Source: Stentor coeruleus (Eukaryota; Ciliophora; Heterotrichea; Heterotrichida; Stentoridae). From it: a stretch of 24,535 nucleotides of DNA. Below are positions 1 to 8,484 of the stretch, piece by piece. The first letter of the stretch is position 1. Each line of letters opens with the position of its first letter. The stretch spans positions 1-24,535 of the forward strand of contig MPUH01001083.1 in the NCBI GenBank assembly GCA_001970955.1, written 5' to 3'. The notes below the pieces were generated by a model. The model had not been told where the DNA came from. It ran no database searches and saw nothing but the letters and a program-made list of their open reading frames with translations. The position numbers and the translations under genes are program-made.

Positions 1-240
1 ATTGCCTATATTTGCCACACAATTTCCTATCACCAAATTCAAACACTATAAAAAATCCATTCCTAATCCTCATACAATCCAAATATCAAAACTCTCTAAA
101 AAAAATCTAAAAAAAAACATCACTAAATAAATTCGCAACACCCAAAGTCATAATTCAAAAGAAATCCTGAAAAGCCAAAAAAACCAAAAAATATTTTCCA
201 TTCACTTTTCCCAACATCATCCCAAATAATCGTCACAAAA
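1..240. other. Strongly G-depleted, C-rich upstream tract
   Basis: No gene is visible here. By my count the + strand holds about 8 G against about 61 C in these 240 bases, the rest being A and T. The skew weakens between 241 and 409, just before the methyltransferase start. No telomere repeat, tRNA or long reading frame is present. A tract of the same character, on the opposite strand, lies upstream of the uL6 gene (4681-4920). The function is unknown; promoter-associated composition is one possibility. Confidence 0.6.
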
Positions 241-409
241 ACACAAGAAAAAATCAGTTGCCAAAAAGTAGAATTTTAACAAACTGGAAAAAATCAAATC
301 AAAAAATAGCATACCCACTAATAAACTTATAAAATAATTAGAAAATATTTAAAAAAATTGTTGAAGTCTAAACTCCATACTTGTGAGTGGATGGAATAAT
401 TGGATAATA

Positions 410-1264
410 ATGCTCACAAGATCAATTTTATTCCGGCGCTTTGGCAGCACAGCCACTGCCGTAGCTCAAGCTCCTAAAGAAGATATCGAAGGTTTAGAGA
501 AATATTGGGAAAAAGCTCTGAACTGGTACAACATTTACAATTCTCGGCTATCCCTAAAGGCTTATAGGACAATTGCCCCATTTCTACAGCTAGACAAAGC
601 TAAAAAAGTCTTAGAAATAGGTGGAGGTACTGGATCTGGTGCTGAAATCCTTATTCCACAATTGACATCATCTGCTACATACACTTTAACAGACCATATT
701 GAGTGTTTTTTAAAGGTAGCCAAAGAGAAGAATCTTCCTAACACAGAAGTCTTAAAGGTCGTGCCTTCACATCTACCTTTTGCTGGTGAAAGTTTTGATA
801 GATTTATAGCTCTAGCAACAATTGAAGAATTAGAAACTACTAAAAAAGTCCTCTCTGAAGCTTATAGAGTCCTTCAGCCAGGGGGGATTATTGGAGCATC
901 AGTCACAGGAAAGCGTGAAGCTGATAATTATCGTGTAATTTCTGAACATGTACGTCAAAAATTTGGTATTGTTAGTCCTTTACGTTTTAGAAGCGACTTA
1001 AAAAATACTGGGATGATCAAAAGGATGTTTAATGAAGCAGGTTTCCATAAGACTTTTATGTTCTATGAAAATATTACATTCAAAAGTAATAGCATTGAAG
1101 AACTTAAAAGTTTCTTTTTACAAGAACCTAGCCTTGCTGAACAACCAATAGAGATTAAACAGAAAATTGATAACTACATTGAAAAGGAACTTGTGAATCT
1201 TCTAAGAGTTGAAGAAACTCCTCTAGCCACGGATTTCTTATTAATTATCGGATTTAAACTCTAG
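410..1264 (+). CDS. Class I SAM-dependent methyltransferase, probably mitochondrial
   Basis: A 284-residue protein with a methyltransferase fold. Motif I, VLEIGGGTGSG, at residues 67-77 is the S-adenosylmethionine binding loop. It is followed by an acidic strand end (TLTDH), a LPFAGESFD stretch typical of the methyltransf_11/UbiE-like group, and the VLQPGG motif after the central helix. The first 20 residues (MLTRSILFRRFGSTATAVAQ) carry arginines and no acids, which suggests a mitochondrial presequence. I start at ATG 410. The open frame reaches back to a GTG at 383, but that is not a eukaryotic start, and an out-of-frame ATG at 391 ends after two codons. The substrate cannot be told from sequence. 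It converges on eL36 with 54 bp between stops. Confidence 0.85.
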   Translation: MLTRSILFRRFGSTATAVAQAPKEDIEGLEKYWEKALNWYNIYNSRLSLKAYRTIAPFLQLDKAKKVLEIGGGTGSGAEILIPQLTSSATYTLTDHIECFLKVAKEKNLPNTEVLKVVPSHLPFAGESFDRFIALATIEELETTKKVLSEAYRVLQPGGIIGASVTGKREADNYRVISEHVRQKFGIVSPLRFRSDLKNTGMIKRMFNEAGFHKTFMFYENITFKSNSIEELKSFFLQEPSLAEQPIEIKQKIDNYIEKELVNLLRVEETPLATDFLLIIGFKL

Positions 1265-1318
1265 ATAGATGAATTTTATAAGAAATTATTTGATGAAGAA
1301 GGTTAGTAAGTGTTGATT

Positions 1319-1642
1319 TTAGTTCTTATGCCTCATCTTCTGCATCACCATTCTCATGTATTCACGTTTATTCACACCTCTTTTATGGGTACCTAAACGT
1401 CTTTTGGCAACTTTAAGAGCTTTCTTTTCATCTTTTGTACTGCCAGCTTGGAGAAGTTCTAGTACTTTCCTTTCATATGGAGCGAATCCTGTCACTTCAC
1501 GGATTACTGAACGAACCAAAGCTGTTCTTTTGGAAAGACGACCTTTTCTATATGAGGGTTTTGCTACTTTGGCTAACTTAGTCACAGCATGACCTTTAGT
1601 CAGCTTCTTCGCTTTTTTAGGTGCTTTTCCAGGCCTCGCCAT
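1319..1642 (-). CDS. RPL36: 60S ribosomal protein eL36
   Basis: 107 residues, matching the roughly 105-residue eukaryotic family. eL36 is a structural protein of the large cytosolic ribosomal subunit. The family signature is clear: a basic N-terminus, the block around PYERKVLELL, and the RRLGTHKRGVNKRE segment near the C-terminus. It starts at ATG (reverse strand, 1640-1642). The reading frame is complete and has no intron. The gene diverges from the copine gene with only 70 bp between the two start codons. Confidence 0.97.
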   Translation of the reverse strand: MARPGKAPKKAKKLTKGHAVTKLAKVAKPSYRKGRLSKRTALVRSVIREVTGFAPYERKVLELLQAGSTKDEKKALKVAKRRLGTHKRGVNKREYMRMVMQKMRHKN

Positions 1643-1712
1643 TTATTATCAAAGTTGTGGAGTAGAGGGTTTTTAGGGTGTTAAATAAACCTGTTAGATT
1701 TCTTGTAATAAT
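1643..1712. promoter_or_regulatory. Compact bidirectional promoter of eL36 and copine, with telomere-like box
   Basis: These 70 bases separate two divergent start codons, so they must hold both 5' UTRs and both promoters unless these extend into the genes. Read on the eL36 strand the segment is rich in C and contains TAACACCCTAA (complement of 1673-1683), 31-41 bases before the eL36 ATG, followed by a second ACCCT. This matches the junction of an (CCCTAACA)n telomere repeat. Plants use similar telo boxes at ribosomal protein genes; a role here is inference only. Confidence 0.45.
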
Positions 1713-3284
1713 ATGGATGAAAACTCACTTAAAACAGAGATTCTTATCTGCATTGAAGTCAAAGGAAATTGTAAATGGAAATTTGAAATTGATCATTTTG
1801 GTTCTAGTAAGCGGCTGTTTGAGATTTTAGAGATTAATTCAGAAAAAAATATTGTTCAAATACCTTTTATTATTGGTGGGCAGGGAAAAATTATAGTGAC
1901 AGCATATATTGTTGTTGAAACAAGTATAATTTGTGAAGCGTTTTCTCCTATGAAACGTATCAATGAAATCAAGTCGAGTGTCCGAGAAATCAGTCTGATT
2001 GAACTGATAAAAAATGGTGTTTTCAAAGAAAATTTTACTATAAATAAATATTACAATTCAGAAGCTACAATTACGCTTGGAGAAGAAATACCTAATGAAA
2101 AGTTTGTGATGTTTTTTCAAGGGATTAACTTAGATAAAAAAGATTTTTTTGGATCAAGTGACCCTTATTTGATAATCTCTAAAGAAAAAATAAATAGTCC
2201 TGAGAATTTTACAAAATGGGAAGAAATTTGTCGAACTAATATTATAAAAAACAATATAAATCCTATATGGGATTCAATAGAATTCAGAAGTCAAGAAGTA
2301 TATGATTATCGTCAAGAAATAAAAATAAAAATTGATTGCTATGACTGGAATAAAAAAAAACCACATGAGTTTATAGGTTCTTGTGAAACTAAACTTAGAG
2401 AATTATTAATACCAGGTACTAAACTTATGCTTTATGATCAAAAAGATATTAAAAAATCTTCAAGTGGTTATATTAACAAATGTTCAGGGAGTATTCAAAT
2501 AAACCAAATAAAAATCGATAAAATATATACATATTTGGATTATATAAGAGCTGGGTTAAATATATGTGTTGTTTTAGGAATTGATTTCAAGATATCAAAT
2601 GGAGAATTTACAAATTATTTGTCTTTACACTATCTTAGTAATATCAATAAAAACCCATATGAAAAAGCTTTAGAAAATATTGTTTCAGTACTGGAAAAAC
2701 TTAAAAAAACAGATAAATATTATGTTTATGGGTTTGGAGGGATTCCAGAATCTCAAGACACGCCTGGAGTTTTTCCATTGAATTTTAATCAAGACAATCC
2801 AGTTATTAATAAAATTGAAGGAGTGATTGGAAAATATAGAGAAGCTGTTAAAAAAGTTATTCCTTATAATCAAGAATTTATTAGCCAAATGATTGATGGA
2901 ACAAATGCAAGTACTGGTAATTATTCTTATGCAGAACTTTATACTGTATTAACTATATTTACTGATGGAAAAAATAATGTTGATATAATTAAAGAAAGTA
3001 TTGAAAGAACTTCTAGATCTCCATTAAGTATTATAATTGTTGGTGTAGAAGAAATAGTAAATAATACTTTTGAAATATTAAATGAGGAAATTCAAGGCGA
3101 GAGACATAATGCTATATATATTCCTAAAAGGGAAATTGAAGATTTAAAGAAACTACAGGAAAAAATATTAGGGAAAATTATTAAACAAATAGAAGATTTT
3201 ATGAGAAGGGTTGAATATGTTCCTAATATTCCTACATTGATGGAATCTTATAGGAGGTTGAGGAAGATAAAGAAATTCTTTTAA
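1713..3284 (+). CDS. Copine-like protein (C2 plus von Willebrand A domain)
   Basis: 523 residues in copine order. Residues 1-115 occupy the first C2 position but show none of the usual aspartate loops. Residues 116-265 form a recognisable C2B, with DKKDFFGSSDP (141-151) as loop 1 and D208/D211/E219 in loop 3; the usual second Asp of the DWD motif is N213. From about 275 comes the copine vWA domain: YLDYIRAGLNI, GIDFKISNG (290-297), SLHY, the GFGGIP turn and TIFTDG. Copines are calcium-dependent phospholipid-binding proteins at membranes. The MIDAS motif, normally DFTxS in copines, reads DFKIS here (D291, K293, S295), so metal binding may be altered. The start at ATG 1713 is the first in frame. 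Confidence 0.9.
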   Translation: MDENSLKTEILICIEVKGNCKWKFEIDHFGSSKRLFEILEINSEKNIVQIPFIIGGQGKIIVTAYIVVETSIICEAFSPMKRINEIKSSVREISLIELIKNGVFKENFTINKYYNSEATITLGEEIPNEKFVMFFQGINLDKKDFFGSSDPYLIISKEKINSPENFTKWEEICRTNIIKNNINPIWDSIEFRSQEVYDYRQEIKIKIDCYDWNKKKPHEFIGSCETKLRELLIPGTKLMLYDQKDIKKSSSGYINKCSGSIQINQIKIDKIYTYLDYIRAGLNICVVLGIDFKISNGEFTNYLSLHYLSNINKNPYEKALENIVSVLEKLKKTDKYYVYGFGGIPESQDTPGVFPLNFNQDNPVINKIEGVIGKYREAVKKVIPYNQEFISQMIDGTNASTGNYSYAELYTVLTIFTDGKNNVDIIKESIERTSRSPLSIIIVGVEEIVNNTFEILNEEIQGERHNAIYIPKREIEDLKKLQEKILGKIIKQIEDFMRRVEYVPNIPTLMESYRRLRKIKKFF

Positions 3285-4017
3285 AGATAAGAAAAAATCG
3301 AGAGTTTATGGGAAAATAATATTTTTTTTATTTGCAACATATTTTTCATCTTGATTTATTCTGGTTGTTTACTTTATTTTAAATTCAGTTTTATGATAAA
3401 TTTATTAAGTATAACTATTTTAAACAGCTTAAGGGATGATTATAAGGATTATGGAGATACTAATTATTTTTTACTATCCTATGATTTTATCATTGTCTTC
3501 TTGTTTCTTATTCTCATTTTACATGCTTTTAGGTATTAAGAGTCAATGTTTAATATAATATCGTCATAAGGATTTTATAATGCAAAATGAGGTATGAAAT
3601 AACAAGGGAAATGCAAATAGTTATTTAACTGTAGATTAGGAGGCNTACTAATTATTTTTTACTATCCTATGATTTTATCATTGTCTTCTTGTTTCTTATT
3701 CTCATTTTATATGCTTTTAGGTATTAAGAGTCAATGTTTAATACAATATCGTCATAAGGATTTTATAATGCAAAATGAGGTATGAAATAACAAGGGAAAT
3801 GCAAATAGTTATTTAACTGTAGATTAGGAGGCTAGAGAAACTACTTCTAAACTAAAAACTGCTAATCATTTTCACAGGCAATTCTACAGGATAAGAGATT
3901 TTGGAGCGAAATGGTTGGTGACTTATGGCCACTTAGTCATTTGGTGAGCAACTTTACTACTGAGCTTTAAAATAGCAAAAAACCAAACTGAACGAAATAA
4001 TTTGATGGTTATTCTAT
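3285..4017. other. Convergent intergenic region containing an assembly duplication
   Basis: Lies between the 3' ends of the copine and uL6 genes. A 62-codon open stretch near 3351-3539 has no ATG at its start, hydrophobic low-complexity content and no recognisable family, and part of it is inside the duplicated segment, so I do not call it a gene. Positions 3833-4017 hold nothing I can name. Without the duplicated copy the true gap would be about 188 bases shorter. Confidence 0.6.
3458..3832 (+). repeat. 187-bp tandem direct duplication around a single N
   Basis: Copy 1 is 3458-3644 and copy 2 is 3646-3832, both 187 bases, separated only by the N at 3645. They differ at two positions that I can see (acatgc versus atatgc, and tataatat versus tacaatat). 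An exact head-to-tail copy meeting at one N is the mark of two contig ends that overlap but were not merged. The two mismatches could be allelic or sequencing differences. I read this as an assembly artefact. Confidence 0.9.
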
Positions 4018-4587
4018 CTATTCTTTAACTATATTAGTCCTTTCACTAACATAAATACCATCTAAGAATTTTCTAACATCCTTTTTCTTAGCAGCACACG
4101 ACTGTTGGATGAGAGCAGCAGATAAAGACACAAGTTCTAAATCATTTCCCTTAAGAATAAGCTCATCTTTCATCGCATCGCTTTTTTCAATTGCAACACC
4201 ATCAAGCATTTTAATCTTCCTAACTCTTCTTTCACCAATAAAGTTTCTAATTTCAATTGATCCTTTATCTCCAGGGATATTAACATTGATTGGAAAGTGA
4301 GCATAAACAAGTCTCATATGGTACTCATAACCCTTTAAAACTCCTGTGAATAGATTCTCAATAGCCGATAAAACGCTTTTAACACAAGCTGCTTGTTTTT
4401 TGTTAGCAAACCAGCTGTCAATCTTAACGAGCTTTCCCCCATCAAGAATTTGTATGTCTACAGGAACATGCTTGAATGTTTTTGAGAGTTTACCACGAGG
4501 ACCCACAACTGTGACTGTTCTGGCATGAGAGGTAACTGTAATACCTTCTGGTACTTTTACTTTGTCGGTCTTAAGTATTTGCCTCAT
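4018..4587 (-). CDS. RPL9: 60S ribosomal protein uL6 (L9)
   Basis: 189 residues, close to the 190-192 of other eukaryotic L9/uL6 proteins. It binds rRNA near the sarcin-ricin region of the large subunit. The family is shown by the N-terminal VPEGITV block, the VVGPRGKLSKTF segment, and the C-terminal run from NFIGERRVRKIKML through ELVSLSAALIQQSC. I place the start at ATG 4585-4587 (MRQILKTDKV). Three further open codons upstream begin with TTG and are not a normal start. Intronless and complete. Confidence 0.97.
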   Translation of the reverse strand: MRQILKTDKVKVPEGITVTSHARTVTVVGPRGKLSKTFKHVPVDIQILDGGKLVKIDSWFANKKQAACVKSVLSAIENLFTGVLKGYEYHMRLVYAHFPINVNIPGDKGSIEIRNFIGERRVRKIKMLDGVAIEKSDAMKDELILKGNDLELVSLSAALIQQSCAAKKKDVRKFLDGIYVSERTNIVKE

Positions 4588-5010
4588 TGCTGCCAATAAA
4601 TATGGACCATAGTCAAAGTTTTACGTAAAAAAGAGTCCTTTTGTAAACTTATATGTGTTAAAGTTAATTAGAAGAAAATAATTACATTTTTTTGTGGGAA
4701 GGTAGGCTTTTTGTTCATTTTATAATATTGGATGTTTGATTATTTAGGATTTTGTTGGGTGTTGGTTGTGATTTATGTGGATCTGATTTGGGTAAATTGA
4801 GAAGGAAGTGATAAATTATTCTTTTTGTAGATTGGATAGATTTTTTTGAGGGTATATGTGCTTTTGTAAGGGATTTTTAGTTAAGTTATTGTGATTATAT
4901 GTAAGGACTCTTGATATTGTTTAAGAAGGTTAAGCTTGCTTTTACTTGTCCTGGATAAAATAATTGCACCTACATATAAAATTATGATTTATTTTGTTAT
5001 ATATTGTATA
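4588..5010. promoter_or_regulatory. Divergent intergenic region with G-rich, C-depleted tract
   Basis: Holds the upstream regions of uL6 (leftward) and the gene at 5011 (rightward). In 4681-4920 the + strand has about 61 G and only about 8 C by my count, the mirror image of 1-240. On the uL6 coding strand this is therefore a C-rich, G-poor tract beginning about 95 bases before its ATG. It includes an AACACCC element that also occurs upstream of eL36. No reading frame or RNA gene is evident. Confidence 0.5.
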
Positions 5011-5532
5011 ATGAGTGCATTTGATTCCAAGCTTAAAAAGAATCCAGTTGCATATCTCAGTTATCTTCAAAGTCAGAATCGAGCGAAAAAGCAAGTCGAA
5101 CAGCAAGATAAAGAGAAAATCATTAATAAACAAAAAGAGGAAGCCTTTAATATCTACCTTCAAGGAGCAAATGAAGAACGTGTAGATGAGCAAAGAAAGC
5201 GGGAAAAAGTAAAAATCTTTAAAGAAAAGAAACCTATTGTAATGCATTCAAGGAAAAAGTGGGGCCCTGGTGTAGAGATAAAATCTAATGTGAGTAGAAG
5301 AGAAAATATCCACCCTGATGCTTATTCTTCACAAAGGGAACCAATAAGATCAGAAAGTTTAAAAGTATTTGACAATAAATTCCAAGAAGATGATGAAAGA
5401 GTGGATATAATTGAAAATAAAGAAAAAAGATCTATTATTGATCTCATACAGGATTTTGACTCTGATGAGCTTTGTAAAGTTCTTTCTTTCATAAACCTGA
5501 CTACCAAAGAGAAAATAAATCGAAATACTTAA
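5011..5532 (+). CDS. Unknown basic coiled-coil protein
   Basis: A 173-residue hydrophilic protein that I do not recognise. After NPVAYLSYLQSQN (residues 12-24) there is a long charged helix rich in K, Q, E and R (about 25-75), then a KKWGPGVEIK motif and an acidic C-terminal part with an IIDLIQDFDSDEL helix. No transmembrane segment or catalytic motif is visible. Coiled-coil ciliary or cortical proteins of ciliates often look like this, but that is only a guess. I use ATG 5011 (MSAFDSK); an in-frame ATG at 4984 would add nine hydrophobic residues that look like upstream sequence. Its stop codon is 4 bp from the stop of the convergent LRR gene. Confidence 0.65.
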   Translation: MSAFDSKLKKNPVAYLSYLQSQNRAKKQVEQQDKEKIINKQKEEAFNIYLQGANEERVDEQRKREKVKIFKEKKPIVMHSRKKWGPGVEIKSNVSRRENIHPDAYSSQREPIRSESLKVFDNKFQEDDERVDIIENKEKRSIIDLIQDFDSDELCKVLSFINLTTKEKINRNT

Positions 5533-5536
5533 TTAT

Positions 5537-6520
5537 CTAAATCAATAAAGAATTTGGAAAGCTTTTTTGCAGTGATTCCACTTGTTCTTGAGGTAAAGGA
5601 TTATATGAAATCACTGCCTTAAAATGTGGCATACTATGAGATAAAATATTTCTCAAATTATCACATTTCGTCAAACTACAAAAACTAAGATTCAAATGTC
5701 TAAAAACCTTATTTTTCAGCAAAAAATATTGCTTTGTTTCTTCATCTTGAATTAATTCATCAGCTGGGGTTTCTGGTTCAACAACTTTTCCACGATTTTT
5801 TTGTGCTTTGATTTTAGCTAAATCTTTTTCTTTTTTCCTATATTCATCAACTTTTTCATCAGGAAAATCAAGTTTTCCAAACACACCAACAAGACATCCT
5901 AACTCATCATCAGTTATATTGTTCTTACCAATATTCACATTCATCAAGAATCTATTAACTTCTAAAACTTCAGCTAAAGGGACCAAACTAGATATAAAGT
6001 TCCCATACAAATCTAAAGTTTTTAAAAATTTGTTTGTTTTCACGTTATCACAAATAAGCCTAAAAGCGTCATTTTCTAAGTTACAAACTCTAAGAGATAA
6101 AAGTTGAAGTTTACTGCCATCACGAAGAAGGTCTGAGAATTTATTGTTAGGAAGTGGATTCCAATCAATCTGCAGCCAAGGAGTATGTTCAAAGCTTAAA
6201 CATGGTAAAATAAGATCTATCTGTTCTGGAGTTATTTCGCAATTGTTGAATTTAACCATTCTAGTAGGACAACCTGATAATGCAACACAGAGAATTTTAA
6301 AAGATAAGTTGTCGAAGCAGTGGGAAATCGCAGAAAAGTAAGGAATTTCATTCTCTGGCTGGCCAGGATCATTGAAGCATGGGTGTAGTGGTGCATCAAA
6401 TTGCTGTGATATCATAGCTAGGTCATTGTATAACTTGCCTGTAAGTTTTATTTGGGCTTCAATAATCTCAGTTGGAGGCCTGCGATACTGCGTATAATAG
6501 TCCCATATTCCTTTTTCCAT
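5537..6520 (-). CDS. Leucine-rich repeat protein (ribonuclease-inhibitor type repeats)
   Basis: 327 residues. Repeats with consensus like LxxLxLxxCxL run through about 75-215 (for example LQLLSLRVCNLENDAF and LKTLDLYGNFI) and resume at about 270-312 (FRHLNLSFCSLTKC). A basic and charged insert (about 222-262, DEYRKKEKDLAKIKAQKNRG) breaks the repeat array. The layout recalls the ciliary protein LRRC71, which also has LRRs split by a lysine-rich insert, but I cannot confirm that. LRR proteins of this kind are scaffolds, so no enzyme activity is expected. It starts at ATG 6518-6520 and shares a 228-bp divergent spacer with the Polo kinase. Confidence 0.8.
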   Translation of the reverse strand: MEKGIWDYYTQYRRPPTEIIEAQIKLTGKLYNDLAMISQQFDAPLHPCFNDPGQPENEIPYFSAISHCFDNLSFKILCVALSGCPTRMVKFNNCEITPEQIDLILPCLSFEHTPWLQIDWNPLPNNKFSDLLRDGSKLQLLSLRVCNLENDAFRLICDNVKTNKFLKTLDLYGNFISSLVPLAEVLEVNRFLMNVNIGKNNITDDELGCLVGVFGKLDFPDEKVDEYRKKEKDLAKIKAQKNRGKVVEPETPADELIQDEETKQYFLLKNKVFRHLNLSFCSLTKCDNLRNILSHSMPHFKAVISYNPLPQEQVESLQKSFPNSLLI

Positions 6521-6748
6521 TTTATGTTTATTATATCATAACTTGTGAGAAAACTAAATGATAATTGATATGATAATATATCATTTTCTTAAGTACTATT
6601 GGATTATATGAATTTGTCATGTAAAGTTTATCTTAATTTAGTATTTTTTTCCCCTTCCAATTAAAGAATGGTTTATATCTTTGTTTTCAAAGTAAAAAAA
6701 GCGAAATCTCAGTAATATCAATAAGTGTTTTTTGTTTTACTTTTAAAA

Positions 6749-8449
6749 ATGAATCTTGCAATTATGTCCAGACATGATGACATGCAGATTATTGAAGAGA
6801 AACTTGTAAAATCTACAGGAGAAATACTAGTAAGAAGATACTCAAAAGGAAGACTACTTGGAAAAGGAGGCTTTGCTAAGGTCTATGAAGCAATTAATAT
6901 AGAATCAAAAACCATGTATGCTCTAAAAATGATGGAAAAAGCTTCTATTTCAAAAGCAAGACAAAGACAAAAGTTCATGGCAGAAGTCAAAATCCACAAA
7001 GTTCTTCATCACACAAATATAGTAAAATTTGAAGGTTATTTTGAAGACAGTGATTATGTTTACATAATACTAGAAATTTGTCCAAATCAAACACTAAATG
7101 ATTTGATGAAAAGAAGAAAAAGAATAACTGAACTTGAAACGCAATGTTATTTAACTCAAGTTCTTTCATCTTTAAGATATCTTCATAGTCATCGAGTAAT
7201 ACATAGAGATATCAAACTTGGGAACATTTTCCTTAGTGAAAAAATGGAAGTCAAAATGGGTGACTTTGGCCTTGCAGCTAAACTAGAATTTGATGGTGAG
7301 AAAAAACGAACTATTTGTGGGACTCCAAATTATATAGCCCCAGAAATCCTTGATGGTAAAAATGGGCATTCTTATGAAGTTGATATCTGGAGTTTTGGTG
7401 TTCTTATGTACACTTTATTAATTGGTAAGCCACCATTTGAAACAAACGACGTTAAAACCACATATCGGCGTATTAAAATGAATGCATATAGTTTTCCTGA
7501 TCATATAACTTTAACTTCAGAAGCTAAAGACTTGATAGAAAAAATTCTTGTGACAGATCCAGTCCTCAGGCCTACAATATCTGATATAGAAGAACATCCT
7601 TTTTTTTTAAAAAACCTAATCCCAAAATTCCTCCCTACAAGTACTTTAGCAATTCCCCCAAGTTCAACTTATTTAAGACAATTTGAGAAACCTACAGGAT
7701 TAAGTTCTGGACGAGGTAGAGATTCTTCTTCTAAGCTAAGATCTATGTCGAATAATAAAGAAGACCTTAAGCCACCAAGTAGAGGTGAAGGTAGAGCTAT
7801 GTCTGGAGAAAGAAATGCTTCAGGATCGAGTATGAAAAAACAATCTACGATATCTTTGTATATCCCAACAGTTGGTGGACCCAGGATATGGGTTAAAAAA
7901 TGGGTTGATTATTCAAATAAATACGGTTTGGCGTTTGTTTTTTCTAATGGCTGTGCAGGGATGTATTTTAATGACGCATCTAAAATCTCATGTACTAAGG
8001 ATGGACAATTATTCCAATACTTGTCAAAAGGGCCTAATCCTGGAGAAGACATTCTTAATGAATATACATTTGATGAATACCCTCAAGAACTTATGAAGAA
8101 AGTCAAACTTCTCCAGCATTTCAAAAAACACTTGAAAAACGATGAGATTATTCATGAAAGCATATCACCTTTGCCTTATATTAAAAAATGGCTTTTGACA
8201 AGCCATGCGATAATTTTTAGGCTTAGTTTCAAAATTGTCCAAGTTTATTTTACTGATAAATCAGAACTTATGTTGTGTAGCGATACAAAGTACGTGGTGT
8301 ATATTAGCAAAAATGGAGAAATCACAAGCACACCGTTGATTAATGCTTTAGATTCAGGGAATAGAGAAATGAGTAAACGTCTAAGATACACAAAGGAGAT
8401 AATTACAACAATGATTCCAAATACAGGCAAGATAAACTCTCCTAGATAG
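6749..8449 (+). CDS. Polo-like kinase, PLK1 type
   Basis: 566 residues. The kinase domain (about 31-293) is complete: glycine loop GKGGFAKV from 38, HRDIKLGN with catalytic D154, DFG from D172, activation-loop T188 in KKRTICGTPNYIAPE, and the usual PLK kinase end. A serine-rich linker leads to two polo boxes. The first opens with WVKKWVDYSNKYGL (W381, W385), nearly identical to PLK1, so this is PLK1-type and not PLK4. In the second, the position of the PLK1 phosphopeptide pincer His-x-Lys reads K504-S-E506. PLK1 drives mitotic entry, spindle and basal body events. The open frame extends to a GTG at 6725; ATG 6749 is used, and ATG 6764 (MSRHDD) is equally possible. Confidence 0.93.
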   Translation: MNLAIMSRHDDMQIIEEKLVKSTGEILVRRYSKGRLLGKGGFAKVYEAINIESKTMYALKMMEKASISKARQRQKFMAEVKIHKVLHHTNIVKFEGYFEDSDYVYIILEICPNQTLNDLMKRRKRITELETQCYLTQVLSSLRYLHSHRVIHRDIKLGNIFLSEKMEVKMGDFGLAAKLEFDGEKKRTICGTPNYIAPEILDGKNGHSYEVDIWSFGVLMYTLLIGKPPFETNDVKTTYRRIKMNAYSFPDHITLTSEAKDLIEKILVTDPVLRPTISDIEEHPFFLKNLIPKFLPTSTLAIPPSSTYLRQFEKPTGLSSGRGRDSSSKLRSMSNNKEDLKPPSRGEGRAMSGERNASGSSMKKQSTISLYIPTVGGPRIWVKKWVDYSNKYGLAFVFSNGCAGMYFNDASKISCTKDGQLFQYLSKGPNPGEDILNEYTFDEYPQELMKKVKLLQHFKKHLKNDEIIHESISPLPYIKKWLLTSHAIIFRLSFKIVQVYFTDKSELMLCSDTKYVVYISKNGEITSTPLINALDSGNREMSKRLRYTKEIITTMIPNTGKINSPR

Positions 8450-8484
8450 GGACTTTTGAAAATAAGTGAAATTAATATTAAGCC

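Noticed and set aside
1..240. Chromosome end or telomere at the left or right edge
   Set aside because: No tandem repeat of a telomere unit is present at either end, and the skew has the same sign at both ends rather than being mirrored.
1356..1592. 78-codon frame antisense to eL36
   Set aside because: Shadow of the conserved ribosomal protein gene; composition explained by the complementary strand.
3351..3539. 62-codon hydrophobic open frame on the + strand
   Set aside because: It has no ATG at the 5' end, resembles no family, and its second half lies in the assembly duplication.
6749..8449. Identification of the kinase as PLK4
   Set aside because: The region after the kinase domain has PLK1-type polo boxes with the WVxKWVDYS opening, not the cryptic polo box of PLK4.
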